Part shown: piece by piece, positions 48,897 through 61,657 of the stretch
How positions within the stretch are numbered: the first letter of the stretch is position 1
Layout of the letters: every line of letters starts with the position of its first letter
Assembly (NCBI RefSeq): GCF_030272615.1
Contig: NC_081412.1
Span: forward strand, 479,864,657 to 479,928,656
Origin: Cryptomeria japonica
Lineage: Eukaryota > Streptophyta > Pinopsida > Cupressales > Cupressaceae
DNA: 64,000 nt
Reading direction: 5' to 3'
Notes under the pieces: generated by a model
The model's input: only the letters and a program-made list of their open reading frames with translations
Databases searched by the model: none
What the model was told of the DNA's origin: nothing
Translations under genes and position numbers: made by a program

Positions 48897-49984
48897 CTAT
48901 CCATTAGGGAGGTTGGCAATGATGTTTTAACAATGAAACAGTGACACACTGTTTTACAGTCTGATTACACCTTTGCTTCTTGCATCCAACCAAGTCATGA
49001 GAGAGACAAGGATGGTAAAATACAATGATGACTCTTGCCAACTTAATTCTTCTTCAACATTTCAAAGTACAGTGCTATGAACAGCAAAGTACCATTCAAA
49101 CAACTTTAAGAATACCCAAGCCAAGTTGATCACTTCACATACTTGCCATGGGTTTACAAACACTTGTGCATTGCTAGAAAAGGAAAATAGATGTATGATA
49201 CAGTATGTACAGAGGGTCCAACAAATTTCCCCAAAGCCATGGATGAATAGACTTTGAAGAAACTAGTTGGACCATGAAAGACCTTCCATTGGAACCACAA
49301 AATAGTGCCTTTCTCAAGAGCACTTCAAACAAAAATTGTTCCAAATCACTACTCAAACATTCAAGGAGATCAAACCAATTAAAAATAGGAGTAGTACGGA
49401 CTCATGAAGCCATGGTACGAACTATACTCTCAAAAGTGCAGGAAACTAGTTAAAACTCACAAAAAAAACAAGAGCAAAACAAGTATTTCTTTTACTTTTC
49501 CAACATGAACCACACATAAAATGATGGGAACATGGTTTTTATACATGTGCCAACTTATTGAAGCCTTTGTATGGACAGGTACAGGCTGGAACTAACCAAA
49601 ACCACCAAAAATCACTTTTTTGCACTTTTTGACAACTTTTGACAACTTTTGTTGCTCAAAAAGTTGCATTTTTACTCCCGGTGACTTGGCACTCAAACCA
49701 ATGACTCAACATCATTAGAAACACTAAATAAACATGCTCCAATTCCTTTCAAGTCTTTACAACATCAAAAATTCAAAAATGCTCATTTGGACCCAATATT
49801 GATAGTTTTTGGCCCACTGAGCAAAAAAACAAAAATCTTGGAAACTCTTAAACAACAATGAGTTCCAAACCTTATTACACCACAAAACAAACCTATTAAA
49901 CCTACTAGAAGCATAAAATAAACACACATACTTAATTTGCAAAAAAAATGCTATACCTGCTAGGATTTGAGCATTCAGGTGCTC
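48897..49984 (-). mobile_element. LTR of the truncated minus-strand gypsy, part 2
   Basis: This sequence resumes after the chromovirus insertion and has no coding content. It is assigned to the same LTR as 40,210-41,696 because the chromovirus split that LTR. Where the LTR ends and the CACTA fragment or other sequence begins was not resolved. Confidence 0.45.
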
Positions 49985-50572
49985 CTGCACCACTTTGTAA
50001 AGGGGCTCATATACCTTCTCAAGAAGAGGTAAATCATGAACATCATGGTCATCCTGATCATCATGATCAGTTGTGCCAGTACTAAATGTGTCATGGATCA
50101 ATGTATTTGTACCATCATCTTCAATTGTGTTTTCTGGTGCATGATCGTCATCTTCCATGGGATCATTATCTTCAGCTTCGATATTCACACCTCCATGTTC
50201 CTGCACTTCCAAAACCATATTCTCAGGGTTTTGTTGATCCATACCATGTGCTCTAGGGTGCTCCACCTATATAAAATTTATATACATAAATAAATCGTGA
50301 TCATGATCTCATTATCAAGTGATTTCTTATGTATATAAATTGTTAAAATGATATAATGAACAACTTACCAGTGGATGATAATCATGTCCCCCTTCAATGT
50401 GACCATGCTGCCTACAATGTTTCTTAGCTATTTTGATTAGAAGTCTTCTAGTCTTTAAGCCCTTACAAATTTTGTAGGGACAATAACATTTCCCATCACC
50501 TTTTCTTTCCAAGTTAGACCATAATCTAGCAATTGTCTCCTTATTTTGTTCTTCGTTGATATTATCTGACAT
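49757..50572 (-). pseudogene. Second CACTA TNP2 fragment (exon 1 and part of exon 2)
   Basis: Exon 1 (50,369-50,572) starts MSDNINEEQNKETIARLW and contains GKCYCPYKICKG. A 102-bp GT-AG intron follows, and exon 2 starts at 50,266 with an acidic segment (DNDPMEDDDHAPENTIEDDG) and LLEKVYEPLYK. After YEPLYK it leaves the TNP2 sequence at about 49,993 and runs in foreign sequence to a stop at 49,757. Here exon 1 is intact and codon 50,054-50,056 is CAG, where the first copy has TAG. The homology with the first copy covers about 49,993-50,784, including the region upstream of the ATG. Confidence 0.8.
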
Positions 50573-50784
50573 GGTCTTTCTTCATAGGCAAAAAAATCAG
50601 GCTATGGAAACTTCAGTGCAAAAGCTTCACAAAAATTGCAAATCAAACCAAAACCATTGAACTTAATAGAGAACATATTTTATGTAGCTGATTGTGTGAA
50701 TTTATGAGCATTGTGTCTGCAAATTCTTACTAAAAGTTTGCCTATTGCAGACTTTCTGAGAGACATTTTTGAGTATTCTAAGCA

Positions 50785-51483
50785 AAGCATTTATTTAAAC
50801 ATACACTTATTCATCCACATTGCAGGGATAACAATAGAAGGCTCACATATTGGTCTAAGAGGATGCCATGTTCTCACAAAGTAACTAAGAACCATATGAA
50901 ATGATGGTCGTCTTGAATCCACACACAACTAGGGAGGATCCATACGATTATGTATCACTTCCCCCTTGTTTGTTTAATGGGATTAGCTAGCTCCAAGACA
51001 TAGCCCTCAATAATCACTAAGAATGTACAAGTGGATCGTAGCTACCCATACAACAAACACTTACCCCTATCCTCAAATTTTCCCAATGTTTGATTCCTTA
51101 TATACACTCATCCAAGGTTATCTATGCCAATCTTGGTGAGGAATCACATCACAACAAAGAAGGCAACATTTAAAAATAGCAAGAGTTTCACTAAACTACC
51201 AAAGATCATAAATATTGAAAGAAAGAAATAATAGTAACAATAATAAGTCAAATAAATGTGTTCAATTCCAATAGCAAATCAAACATAGCCACAATACCTA
51301 CACAATAGAGAAAACTCACAATAGTGATTAAACTAATTCAAACAAGATAAAATAAAATTGTTGACCAATGCAACAAAGATGAGAGATCATCAATAATTGA
51401 AGGAAACTTCACAATCCTCAAAAGTGCACATTACATAACTATACGACTAGAAATTGTGGCTAAATAGAGTGAAGATTCATCAT
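50785..51483. other. Unassigned sequence
   Basis: No gene or repeat is recognised between the CACTA fragment and the tandem repeat at 51.5 kb. Confidence 0.45.
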
Positions 51484-51760
51484 GACTCCAATAATAGTCC
51501 CTCATGTGTGCATTTGTGGCATGAACACAAAAAATCCCACATGGTATGGCCATGTACCTAATGGAGAAGACATGCCTAGGCTACATGCCCAAAAAACATG
51601 ACTATAATAATAGTCCCTCATGCATGCATTTGTGGCCTGCACACTACAAATCCTAACATATCATGGCAATACACCTCATAGAGAAGACACACCTAGGGCC
51701 ACATTGCACATAGCAATGTGCCTCACAAAGAAGACATGCATAGGGCACATGCCACATAGC
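51484..51760. repeat. ~117-bp tandem repeat, about 2.5 copies
   Basis: Units start at 51,484 and 51,600 around the word aatagtccctcatg and share catttgtggc, gagaagacat and cctagg; a partial third unit (cacatagcaatgtgcctcac...) ends near 51,760. Divergence between units is moderate. Confidence 0.75.
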
Positions 51761-54700
51761 CTATTTGCTAATCAAGGATACTTGTTGGAGTCAAAGTAGC
51801 TAGAAGAACCACTAGAAGGTCGCCTAGGAGCTCCACATGGATGAAAAAGAGATGCCATGTGCAACCAAATAGGTCACAATGCTCCAGTGACCATGATCCA
51901 TTTGACCAATTGATGAAGATACCTACAACCAAGAAGATTGATTTCTATGAGTCGGGAGACTCCTACTTGTCTAGTGTTCTTAATGAGCAGCCCTAGGAGT
52001 AGGAAGAAGATGAAGGAACCCTATCCATGGTACATGAGGCATTACATTGATGGTTGACAAATATCTGATGGTGAGCCACTTCTAGGGAAACTTTGTTGGT
52101 GTGTAGCTAGATCTATAATAACATTAGACCAAATTATTAATTGAGAAAAAAATGAAATATTTTATTAAAAAATGAAATGAAAAACTTATAGTTTTATTTA
52201 TCTATCCATATGTTGCGTAGACTCCAACTACACATAGCATGTGCAACAAGGGTCTTGGATGCTCAGATGAATTAACGCGAACCCATAGGTAAGCCTTAGA
52301 CAAGACTACACTGGGCAAAGTGGACCAATTTAGGCTCTAGAAAAGTAAAGTAGATGGTGAGAAATTTATATTTCCAAATTGAAATAAATGACTATAAATG
52401 CCATCTTTTAAAGAAAATGATATTCAAGATGTGGCTTATAGTTACATAAATTTGTGTTTGGACCCCAAATTCCAATCTTTCCACCAAGGTTTAGAAGATT
52501 GAATACTCATTTTGTGAATCATATCAAGTAGAATATCCTCTATAACAATTTCAAAAGTCTCATGATCATAATTAGAAAGGGAAAACTTAGCCTTTGTCTC
52601 AATTGATGACATGAGACTCAAAATTTCTAGAGGATAAATCCTTTGGGCATTGGATATATTTTTTGTGAAATTACATGGCCCTCACCCATTGCAAGTGAGC
52701 CAAAGGATGACCTTGATATTGTAAAAGAGGAAACACCAAATGTTCTACTACCTAAAGGAAATGACATCTCAAAAATTGAAACCAGTCGAGACAAGTGAAG
52801 GTTTAACAACCTCCCAAGTTCTCCATATAATTTTAGCCACAAAACCTCCATTGATGTGAATAAAATCCTTCATGGTGAGAAATGTTTAAAAACTAATCCT
52901 TCTAATATTGAGACAAAGAGATTTGGACATGAAGTGTTAGCTTTTTTTGCCAACTCATTGTTGTTGGCAATGTGGAAAAATATAGAAAATAATTTTTATT
53001 TGCAAGGTTCTACATTAATGTGGATGAGGAGAAGGTGCTTCCTTCTCCAATTACATTATCATGTAGGTTGGGAGTTTGGGTGTAATAGATCAAATATATG
53101 GTCTCTTTGGTTTTTGAAATTAATATTTCATGGTTGGCCATGCCTCTCATGGGTTTAGGGTTGGAAATCATCTTCATCCAAATAAGGAGGATTAGATTAG
53201 ACACATTCTAAATATGTCATTCTTGGTTTCAATTTGTGAATGAGCTTAGTAAGTGGTTGTTTCCTAGAGGAGTATGCCTCAATAAGGCTAGTGAAACTCA
53301 TTGGGGGAAATGATCTATGGACTCAAACAAGGAAAATACGTAACTAATGTAATGAGAAGAGCTTTAAGGGTCCCCCTCTCCCCTTGGATTCATATCTTAG
53401 AATTGAAGAAAATCATATTTTGATTGAAGCTAAGGATATGGACGCTTGCAAGGTATAGAGTTCCTTGGTGAAGTTCAAGTCACTTTAAGTTGTGAGTTTT
53501 GTAGATATTTTGGGAATTTTTCCTATATTTGTTTCTAGTGCCAGTAATAGAGTGATATTCAGTTTTTTTTGTTTTGTTTTGTTGTTGGCTCTATGTGAGC
53601 ACTTCTATTACCTTTTGGCTGTTTGCTTGTCTCTTTCTATGCTATATACAAGGGTGAGGCCCTTTCAAAACTCCCTTTTCAAATTCATATAGCTGTATCC
53701 TAAAGCATTCAACTTAATAAAAAATATTTGCTGACAACACATACTTACATATACCATGCTCTTTTGCCACCCAAGTACTAGTGCTACACATTTTTAGTAG
53801 ATTGATAAAAAGATATACAATCATTCAACAAAAAATGTTAAAATGTATCTTTCACAAGCTATACCTACAACCTCTAAAGTATTTTTTTAGTGGAAATTAA
53901 AGACTTACAAAATTAAATAAAATATAAGACAAATGGAAAAAAGCATAATCATGCCAATCTATCTGAATTTAACACCTTCATTAATTGTCCTCTTGGTATA
54001 TATTTCTGATATAGATACAAAGTACTTGTTCTTTGAATAATATTTCCAATATGAATATTTGTTTTCTTAACTCAAATGTTTTACTTTCTACTCCAAATTA
54101 ATTAAAATGTCCTAGTCCTTATTGTAAGTCATATTTCCAAGAAAGGGACATAGGAGACAAATGTGTTGGATCTACACCCTTGTGGGATATGTGGACTATA
54201 AAATAATTAAAAAGGTATGTTGGTGGAAAGACAAATCTAATGCAAATTATATCAAGCTAGATTGTGGGTAGACTAATGGATCAAATTCATCGAGGATACT
54301 CGATGTAGGTTCCAGACTTTGTACGGACATAAGTACACATGTGTTCAAGGGGATAGATAAAACCTTAATAGATAGGGAATTCTACCGCAAAGGGAGAACC
54401 AATAAGAAATCATTCCATAGTGAATGAAGTGTGGATCAAGAAATTGACGAAATTGCAAGGTTTGTGTTTTTTCAGGAAGAAACAAACATCTAATGGATCA
54501 TTTAAGGAAAGTTTAAGTTAACATTTTTAAACATTTGTGTTAAGTTTGCAAAATGAATTTGTGCTAGATTCTTGAGGTTATTGCATGGAGGCAGTATCAT
54601 AATGAATTTGCATCTTGAGGCAACTTACAGTGAGGACCTATATAGATCATTGACCATGGAGGCAATGGAGTGAGCATGAGAACATCCCTGAATTTGTTGA

Positions 54701-55650
54701 GCTTAATCTTAGTCTCAATGCAACGAGCATGTGAAAATCATTGAATTTGTACAATTGAATTTTCATCTTGAGGTAGCTTGCAGTGAGCTCTTGTGCAGAT
54801 CATTGATCATTGAGGTAGTGCAGTGAGCTATGAGCAGATCAGTGAACTTGTGGAGTTGATGGTTAGACAATTCATTAGTTAAAACTAAAATGAACCTATA
54901 GAATTTGATGTAGGAGCATCAGGGAGAATTTGGAAGATTTGTAAATCCTTATTGTGTCATAAACAGGGCTATTAGAGAGTACGACATTCTATCTCAGTTC
55001 ATTATTTGGTCTTGTTGTTTGGATAGTAGGTAGTGGTGGTATTAGGGAGTGTTCTTTGAGTTTCTAGAGATTTGAGCTACCAAAAAGATGTTTGGTGATG
55101 ATAGGGTGAAAATTGTGTTATTTTATTTGATTAGGGAGTCAATGGGGAGTGTCGCATTCTGCTGCACTTGAGAGTTATGATTTTTAGTTTGGATGGAGAG
55201 TATGTCTACACACGTGTCATATTTAAGAGTTTTGGAGTTGAGCCTCATCGAGCAGAAAGTTTGATGTGATAGAGTTGTGCAAACTCACCGACTATTTGTT
55301 CCACATTGATGTAGCCAGAGGTTTGTAACATGTTCTCATCGAAGATAGTATGTGGGTGACCATTGGGACTAGATGTTTTTACATTGGGTAACACATATTG
55401 TGTTCTTTCCTTTGGAGTAACATGTGGGGTTTTGGGCTTGGCCTATTACATGTTTGGTGAAGGTTTATACTTTTAGTCGACTCAATTGAAGAATTGTGGA
55501 TGATATATATGCGTGACTTGTGATTTTTCCAAGTACAGAGAAAAGAGAGTGAGGAACTAGAAGTAAGAAAGCAGAATCAAAAGTCAGGAAAGAGCAATGA
55601 TGTGTGGGAGATGAGAGAAGCAACTGAGTTAGCAAGTGAAGGATTGAGAT
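51761..55650. other. Unassigned sequence with a local duplication
   Basis: Short frames at 52,627-52,851 (minus), 52,856-53,158 (plus) and 53,492-53,692 (plus) match nothing I recognise. A ~73-bp unit (catcttgaggcaacttacag...) occurs at about 54,609-54,682 and again, diverged, at about 54,760-54,833. 52.2-53.5 kb might be a decayed element, but there is no motif to prove it. Confidence 0.4.
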
Positions 55651-55899
55651 ATAGGCCTCCTTGTGGATATGCCATAGAGTTTACTTGATATTATTGTAAC
55701 CTTGGGCTACAACCAAACTTGTATGAAGCTCTAGTGGAAAATATTATGAGTTTTTGTTATCTAATATAAGAAGGTGAATCTTGAGGATTTTTTTTTTTCC
55801 CTTCGAGGGTTTTCCCAAGATAATCCTTACGTCTTGAGGCTCCGTTGTGTGGATTATTTTTTTGCATCTTTTTGTTGTTTTATGTTAGAATTATGTTCC

Positions 55900-57123
55900 C
55901 AATCATTGAGGTTGCAAGGTTGGACAATTTGTTCAAGTATCCAAAAATAAAGTATCCTCGATTAAAGATCAGAGCAAAACAAATGAGTGATCAAAATCTG
56001 ATCAAGTTCATTTGTTTGTACAAGTGAAGACAAGTAAAACTTGATCTTCCAATCACCTTATGCAAATGGAACTTTAATCATCGATTTGGGAGTAAAGGAT
56101 TTGTTCACATAAGGATGAGGTAATACAAATGGAGAACCTAAGACTGACTTGATGCAATGCGAATGAATGATGAGGGGCAGATTTGTTTATACAAATGAAT
56201 AAGAAAAAGCATCAAGACCTTGTGATACCAATGAAAGGGAAATGATCGATTGAATTGAGGAATACCACAAAGTCAAAATCCAGATGCAATTGAAATTGCA
56301 AACACCGAGGGAACAAGCTCTGCTCTACCTGTGGTTCGAAAGCCGACTATAAATCCATGTATCTGACTGTGGTTTGGAAGCCGACTGTGAGTCTAGTTGT
56401 TCCTAGGTGCCCCCCGGTTAACTAGGAGTAAGAATAAGCTGCCTGGTTATATCTAGATATATAGATATAGAAATAGATAAGTAGATGAGGGAGGCTACGC
56501 ATTTGTCATCAATGCCAATATTAGTGAAGGAAGAAAAAACAAGGTGGTCCGATTGTCTTAAACAAGTTCATAATAGTGAACTCATCAAACAAAGAAGATC
56601 AAAATACAGATTTGTTTACACAAAAGAACGAGAAAACACCGAATTGCTTGCACAAAAGAAACATTCAAAATCTGCCCAAGTGAAAAATTGCAAAGGAACC
56701 TAATTAATATGGCCAATCATGTTAAGGATTGCAAAGCAAGTTTAAATGGCCGATCAAATCAAATCTTGAAAAGATCCTTCTAAATGCCACCAAAAACCTT
56801 ACCTTGCTTGCAGTGCAGAGATCGCTCTGGCGGGGGGGGCAACGGCTTCGGTTTGCTTTACACAATGAAAATGCGTTGTGTTTTTTTTTTTAATATAATA
56901 CTCGATGTCATCGGAATTCCAACAAACACGGGCATTTAAAAAAAAAAATCAATTTTTCACATAATGCTCCTTGTCCGTCGGAAACCTTCATCAGAATTTG
57001 ACCCCAAATGTATTAGTGAATGTATTTATTTAAATGAGAAATAAGGTTAGAAGAGGATAAATGAATTAATTAAATAAATAAAGATATTTATTTAATTAGA
57101 CATGACAATTTTAGGTGTCTACA
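55900..57123 (-). repeat. Tat-lineage gypsy 3' LTR (left end unresolved)
   Basis: On the minus strand an LTR start TGTAGACACCTAAAATTG lies at 57,123, directly after a purine-rich tract (minus strand aaagaggggcaaaa, 57,124-57,137) that serves as polypurine tract. The LTR runs to lower coordinates. Inside is a pair of ~35-bp repeats (ctgtggttcgaaagccgact, about 56,330-56,400). Just left of this block, 55,690-55,890 has words typical of copia LTR ends (cttcgagggttttcccaag), so another element may adjoin. Confidence 0.55.
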
Positions 57124-57639
57124 TTTTGCCCCTCTTTGAGACAATGCAGCTTGTCACGTTATTTCAAAGAAGATAAGATGAACTGATACAAAGTTGCCCC
57201 AAGATGGGAATAATATGCCCCCTCGAGAGATAGGATGAAAATGTCTGAAAAGATTGCAAACAATCTCTTGACAGGAAAGAAAGGCTAGAATGGACTGACC
57301 GGATAGGATAGAGTGACAGAGTCACGGGATAAAGAAGACTGACTCGGGAAACAAGGGCTAGGGTAGTCTATAAGATAGACTACGAGGGAACACATCCTCA
57401 TTGTCATCCACACATCTAAGAGATCAGAGTACAGAGAGAATAGAGCAGCCACAGTCAGCAGCAATGGCATTGGTGCATAGATTCGATCACATTCGCTGAT
57501 TTCAGAGGCCAGTCGACGTAGGAGAGTCGTTGAGTGACACAAAACCTCTTTGTACTTTGTCGCAATAAATGTTGTCATTAATGCATCCTAGGTAGTGCAA
57601 TAAATGCACTTTTAGGTAATGTCAAAAAATGTCAAAAAC

Positions 57640-57915
57640 ATGTAGGCACATCTGCGTTGGTGCTAGGAGCGTCTAAGTTGGCTAGGCGCATCTGCATTTG
57701 TGCCAGGCACGTCTATGCTGGGAAAAGCATCTGTGCCAGATGCGAGCGCGTTTGCGTTGTGTAGGTACGTTTGCGTTGTGTAGGCGCGTTTGCGTTGTGT
57801 GGGCACGTCTGTGCAGGACAGGCACGTATGTGCAGATCATAAGCACATCTGTGTATTTCAGGCACATCTGTGTAGAGCGGGCGCGTTTATGCAGTATGTA
57901 AGCACATTTATGTCT
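57640..57915. repeat. ~20-bp minisatellite (GGCGCGTTTGCGTTGTGTAG)
   Basis: About 13 degenerate units of 18-22 bp alternate [gc]gcacgt/gcgcgt starts with tctgtg or tttgcg cores. Three central units are nearly exact. It lies in the 3' non-coding region of the Tat element. Confidence 0.85.
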
Positions 57916-57927
57916 TCAAGGTCAAAT

Positions 57928-58105
57928 CGACAGTTCTGTGATGAACATACGTTGTCAATTGGATAAGTTGTTGAGAAGATACACTCAAGAAAGTCCTCTA
58001 GGGAAGACTAGAATAGCAGATAGGGTTAGGATTGACAATTCTATGATAGAACATACGTTGCCAATTATGAAAACTACTCAAGAGGATACACTCAAGCAGA
58101 GGCCC
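57928..58105. repeat. ~100-bp duplication
   Basis: Two copies start gacagttctgtgatgaacat (57,929) and gacaattctatgatagaaca (about 58,030) and both run through acgttg.caatt and atacactcaag. The tgtgatgaac word also forms the core of the next array. Confidence 0.75.
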
Positions 58106-58126
58106 TAGGATAGGATAGATCAAGGA

Positions 58127-58384
58127 ACTTTGTGATGAACAATGAGTACCAAGACATAGTACTTTGTGATGAACAGGGAGTACCAATAGGAGAAACACTT
58201 TGTGATGAACAGGGAGTGCAAATATGAGCAGCACTTTGTGATGAACAAGGAGTGCGAAACACGTAGTACTTTGTGATGAACAAGGAGTACCACTAGGATA
58301 GATAGCAACACTTTGTGATGAACAGTGAGTGTCACTAGGATAGAAGAAACACTTTGTGATGAACAGTGAGTGTCACTTTGGCTG
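58127..58384. repeat. 34-42-bp tandem repeat, seven units
   Basis: Each unit starts with actttgtgatgaaca and a near-constant (a/g)(t/g)gagt, followed by a variable tail. The constant core and variable tail suggest growth by slippage or unequal exchange from the neighbouring ~100-bp repeat. Confidence 0.9.
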
Positions 58385-58409
58385 ACATGATTGCTTTGCT
58401 TGATTTCAG

Positions 58410-58931
58410 GAGTATTTGCCTATGCTAGTGTCCTGAGAGAGATTCCCGTCGACGCAGAGATTACGACCAGAGTTGACATTCGAGGACAGGGCTGACATTG
58501 AGGTTATGGGTCTATGATACATTCTATCTATGCCTGAGCTTTGAGCGAACATGGGTTTGTTGACTGCATTAGCCGAGAGATGGCACTCAGAGACTTGCAC
58601 GTTTCATTTTCTGATGGGTGAGATGACAGTCACCTTGGAGGATGTGTACAGGATTCCAAGGATACCGATCAATGGGGAGTTGATTCCCTATGATCGAGAT
58701 GGAGACATGGATGCTGTGAGATGAGTGTTTCAGGATCTAGGATTGGAGATGAGGGCTCGACATGTGGCATGGGACATGATGACATGGACTGGATTAGCAT
58801 TACCACCAGTACTAGCAGGAGTGATTAGTGGGTTTCTCTGTCCAGGTAGGGCGACACGAGGACTGGTTGTAGCCATATGTATTTTGACATCATTGTATCA
58901 TGACACTTATGATATATATATATATACATGA
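58410..58931 (+). pseudogene. Plant mobile domain (PMD)-like ORF, antisense in Tat element
   Basis: This is a plus-strand frame opposite to the host element. After a splice-acceptor-like ttgcttgatttcag it reads MLVS, ERFPSTQRLRPELTFEDRAD, then the PMD hallmark ALAERWHSETCTFHFLMGEM and TVTLEDVYRIPRIPINGE, ending with a GLALPPVLAGVISGF segment. Four in-frame stops, all TGA and all at places where Arg fits, break it. PMD proteins are plant-specific, occur both in host genes and in mobile elements, and act in silencing when host-encoded. Extra ORFs, some antisense, are known between pol and the 3' LTR in Tat-lineage elements. Confidence 0.65.
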
Positions 58932-60528
58932 GAGATGATTCATCTTTGCGGTAGCTATATACATGTGTACCTATGTGATGAGATGTTTCATGATGTATGT
59001 TTCTATGTGATGCTTATGATATGGATGCAAATATGTACATAATGAAATGCAATATTTTTATTTTTTTTAAGTTTTTAATATGTTATGCAAAAGCAAATGT
59101 GAATGTATAAAATGCAGATGAATATGATAATGCAAATAACTATTTACATGATGAGAATGTAAAATGTGCTAACATGTGTTGTGTGCAGGATGTGATGCAA
59201 TTGTGATATCTATATGTATGTATGAAATACTTAATATGTGGTAATGCAGGTGCAACTACATGAAATGCAAATATTTTTGGTGTGTCGTTATACTCAGTCA
59301 TGTGATAGCGAGCTACATGGATTGAAGAAGGATGATGGAGGTCAATCAAGAAAGGGGGATGGAAGGTGTAAGATATGAAAGTGAAAGAGCTTCTTGTGCA
59401 TTATCATCATTGAGCTTTATTATGGCAAGTAGGTTATGACAATCGAGGCATATGTTCGACCCAGGAAAGTCATTGTACCTATTTGCATGGAGATAAGACA
59501 GTCACAAACAAGGAATGCCCCAGTTCATACTAGACTCGTAGTGTCCTCATATCCTTGGACAAGTCATAGCATTACTAAGAGACAATCCGCAGACAACAAA
59601 ACAAAAATAGGTGACGATACCCAATCCTTGCCTTTCTAGTCAAAGACCTCCTGAAGATAGAATCTCTAGTCAGAGACATCCTAGAAAAGATAAAAGACAT
59701 GTCACCCGAAAGATAAAATCTAAAGAAAAACAAGACTCGACACCAACATCCACTGTAGTCCTCAAATTTAGTGTCTCTTGTCACTTCTATAAGTCTTATT
59801 TGATTGTGGTCTCAATGTTTACTTTCACAAAAGGATAGATAGCACTAAACCATAATGTTGTCTTAGTCTGTTGAAAGATTTGATTTGTCGAAGCCCATTG
59901 CTACTGCTGTGTCTCATCTGAAACTGGTTGAATCCATGAAACTGATACTTTATTGTGAAGAAGACAGAACTTTATTGCGGATTGGCGATGCAAATGTTGC
60001 TTCATTGTGGATTGTACACGGATAGACTGAAGAAAAGTGGAAGAAACTATACTCGTCAAAACATGTGATGTTCTTAGTTCCACACCCATTACTAGATGTA
60101 GGATTTGCCTTAGGCACAGATAGGAGCTGATTTATTATGGATTGAAACGAGTGAAAAGGAATGTTTATTATGAATGGCTAACCAATCTTGGGTAGATCAA
60201 TAACAAGCCATGATGGGAATGGGTAATTTTATTATGAATGGAGAGGTTGTGAGTGTGTGCAAAGTGAAAGGATGAGGGTGAATCCTGAAGGTGGGAGGAG
60301 CAATGTCTCTACACATGGCACTGGTGACCCAGTTTTCACCATGGTACTTGCCCAGGGCGCCAGCAAAGTGGTTTTCACCATTGGACGAAAATGTTTTTCT
60401 TTACTTTTTTGATGATTTTTTTGTTTTTTTGTTGTCACAAGGTGCCTATTTGCCAGGTTTTCACCAAGTAAAGATTTTTTATGTTTAATGATTTTTTTTG
60501 TATTTTTTAATTGGGATACTCTGAAGAG
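58932..60528. other. Tat 3' non-coding region
   Basis: There is no supported gene. The motif tggtgaaaac (plus strand gttttcacca) recurs at about 60,333, 60,372 and 60,459, with a related gttttcgcca at 63,953. One copy sits beside a TGGCGCCCTGGG word on the minus strand (about 60,342-60,353) that resembles a primer-binding site. Confidence 0.45.
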
Positions 60529-61645
60529 CTATGTGTAAAACCTACAAAGGTGCATGCTATTGATAGGATCCTCCAAAGGTTCATCCTCTATGGTTGAGAG
60601 TTCATATGCACCAGATCCATATGTTGCTGTGTTGATGTAAGGACCAAGCCAATTTGGTTCGAACTTGCCCTTCTTCTCTCTGTCTTTGTTGATTTTTAGG
60701 ATTTTCTCTGAGAATCAAGTCACCTACCTCAAATGTGTGAGGCTTGACTTTATGATTGTAGCTGCGACTCATTCGTTGTTGATAAGCCTTGAGATGATTA
60801 AAAGAAGTTTGTCTTTGTTCATCCAATAGTTCAAGTTCTTGCAAGCGAGAGACCCTGTAGTCTTCATCACTGATAATGTTTTGCAAAGAGACTCGTAAAG
60901 AGGGTAACTCGACCTCAATAAGCAAGATAGATTCAGTGCCATAAAAAAGTGAATAGGGTGTAGCTCTTGTAGGTGTGCGGATGCTTGTACGGTAAGCCCA
61001 AAGTGCGGGATTAAGTTGGATATGCCAATTACGGCCAGTATCGTCGACTGTCTTTTTCAAGATTTTAAGGATTGTTTTATTAGATGCCTCAGCTTGACCG
61101 TTACCTTGGGGATAATAAGGTGTGGAAAAATGATGGGTAATATGGAAGCAGTCACAAAGTTCACAAACATCCTGATTTTTGAAGGGACGCCCGTTATCAG
61201 TGATGATGGAAACAAGAATACCGTATCGACAAATGATATAGTTGAGAATGAATGTAGCAATTTGTTTTCCAGTGACTTGTGTGAGAGGCACGACTTCGAT
61301 CCATTTTGTGAAATACTCTGTAGCAGTGATGATGAATTTATGACCGTTGGAAGATGGAGGGTGAATCTTGCCTATGAGATCGATTCCCCACTGACAAAAG
61401 GGCCAAGGAGTCGCAATTGGTTGAAGTTCTTGCGCTAGCACATGGATGAGGTCTCCATGAAGTTGACACTGCTTACATTTCTTGACAAACTGATATGAAT
61501 CTTTTTCCATATTGGGCCAGTAATATTCAGTCTTGATGAGTTTCTTGGCTAAGGTAGGACCACTAGAATGTGGACCACATATCTCTTCGTGTACTTCACA
61601 TAACGCAATCTGAGCTTCATCGCTTTCTAAACATCTAAGAAGAGT
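60529..61645 (-). pseudogene. Tat gypsy integrase
   Basis: The HHCC zinc region (HEEICGPH; CKQCQ) at about 61,460-61,600 is followed by the core with D (WGIDLIGKI), D (IITDNGRPF) and E (NGQAEASNKTILK). A C-terminal SH3-like region (VKPHTFEVGDLILRENPKN) comes next. A one-base frameshift near 60,690 moves the rest (FEPNWLGPY, ending MHLCRFYT) to another frame, closing with TAG at 60,529-60,531. A TGA at 61,658 separates it from the RNase H frame. The catalytic triad is intact, but the gene is broken. Confidence 0.85.
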
Positions 61646-61657
61646 GCCATCTAGACC

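Noticed and set aside
52627-53692. Possible retroelement coding region
   Set aside because: Three short frames on different strands, no RT, gag, integrase or zinc motif; left as unassigned.
53492-53692. Small hydrophobic (membrane-like) protein
   Set aside because: Leu/Phe/Ser-rich frames are expected from T-rich DNA; no start context or neighbouring support.
58092-58335. Minus-strand frames with repeated SLFITK
   Set aside because: Produced by the 34-42-bp tandem repeat read in several frames; no independent coding sign.
57640-58384. Regular repeats resembling a CRISPR array
   Set aside because: Units abut with degenerate tails and no spacers of constant length, in a plant retrotransposon 3' region.
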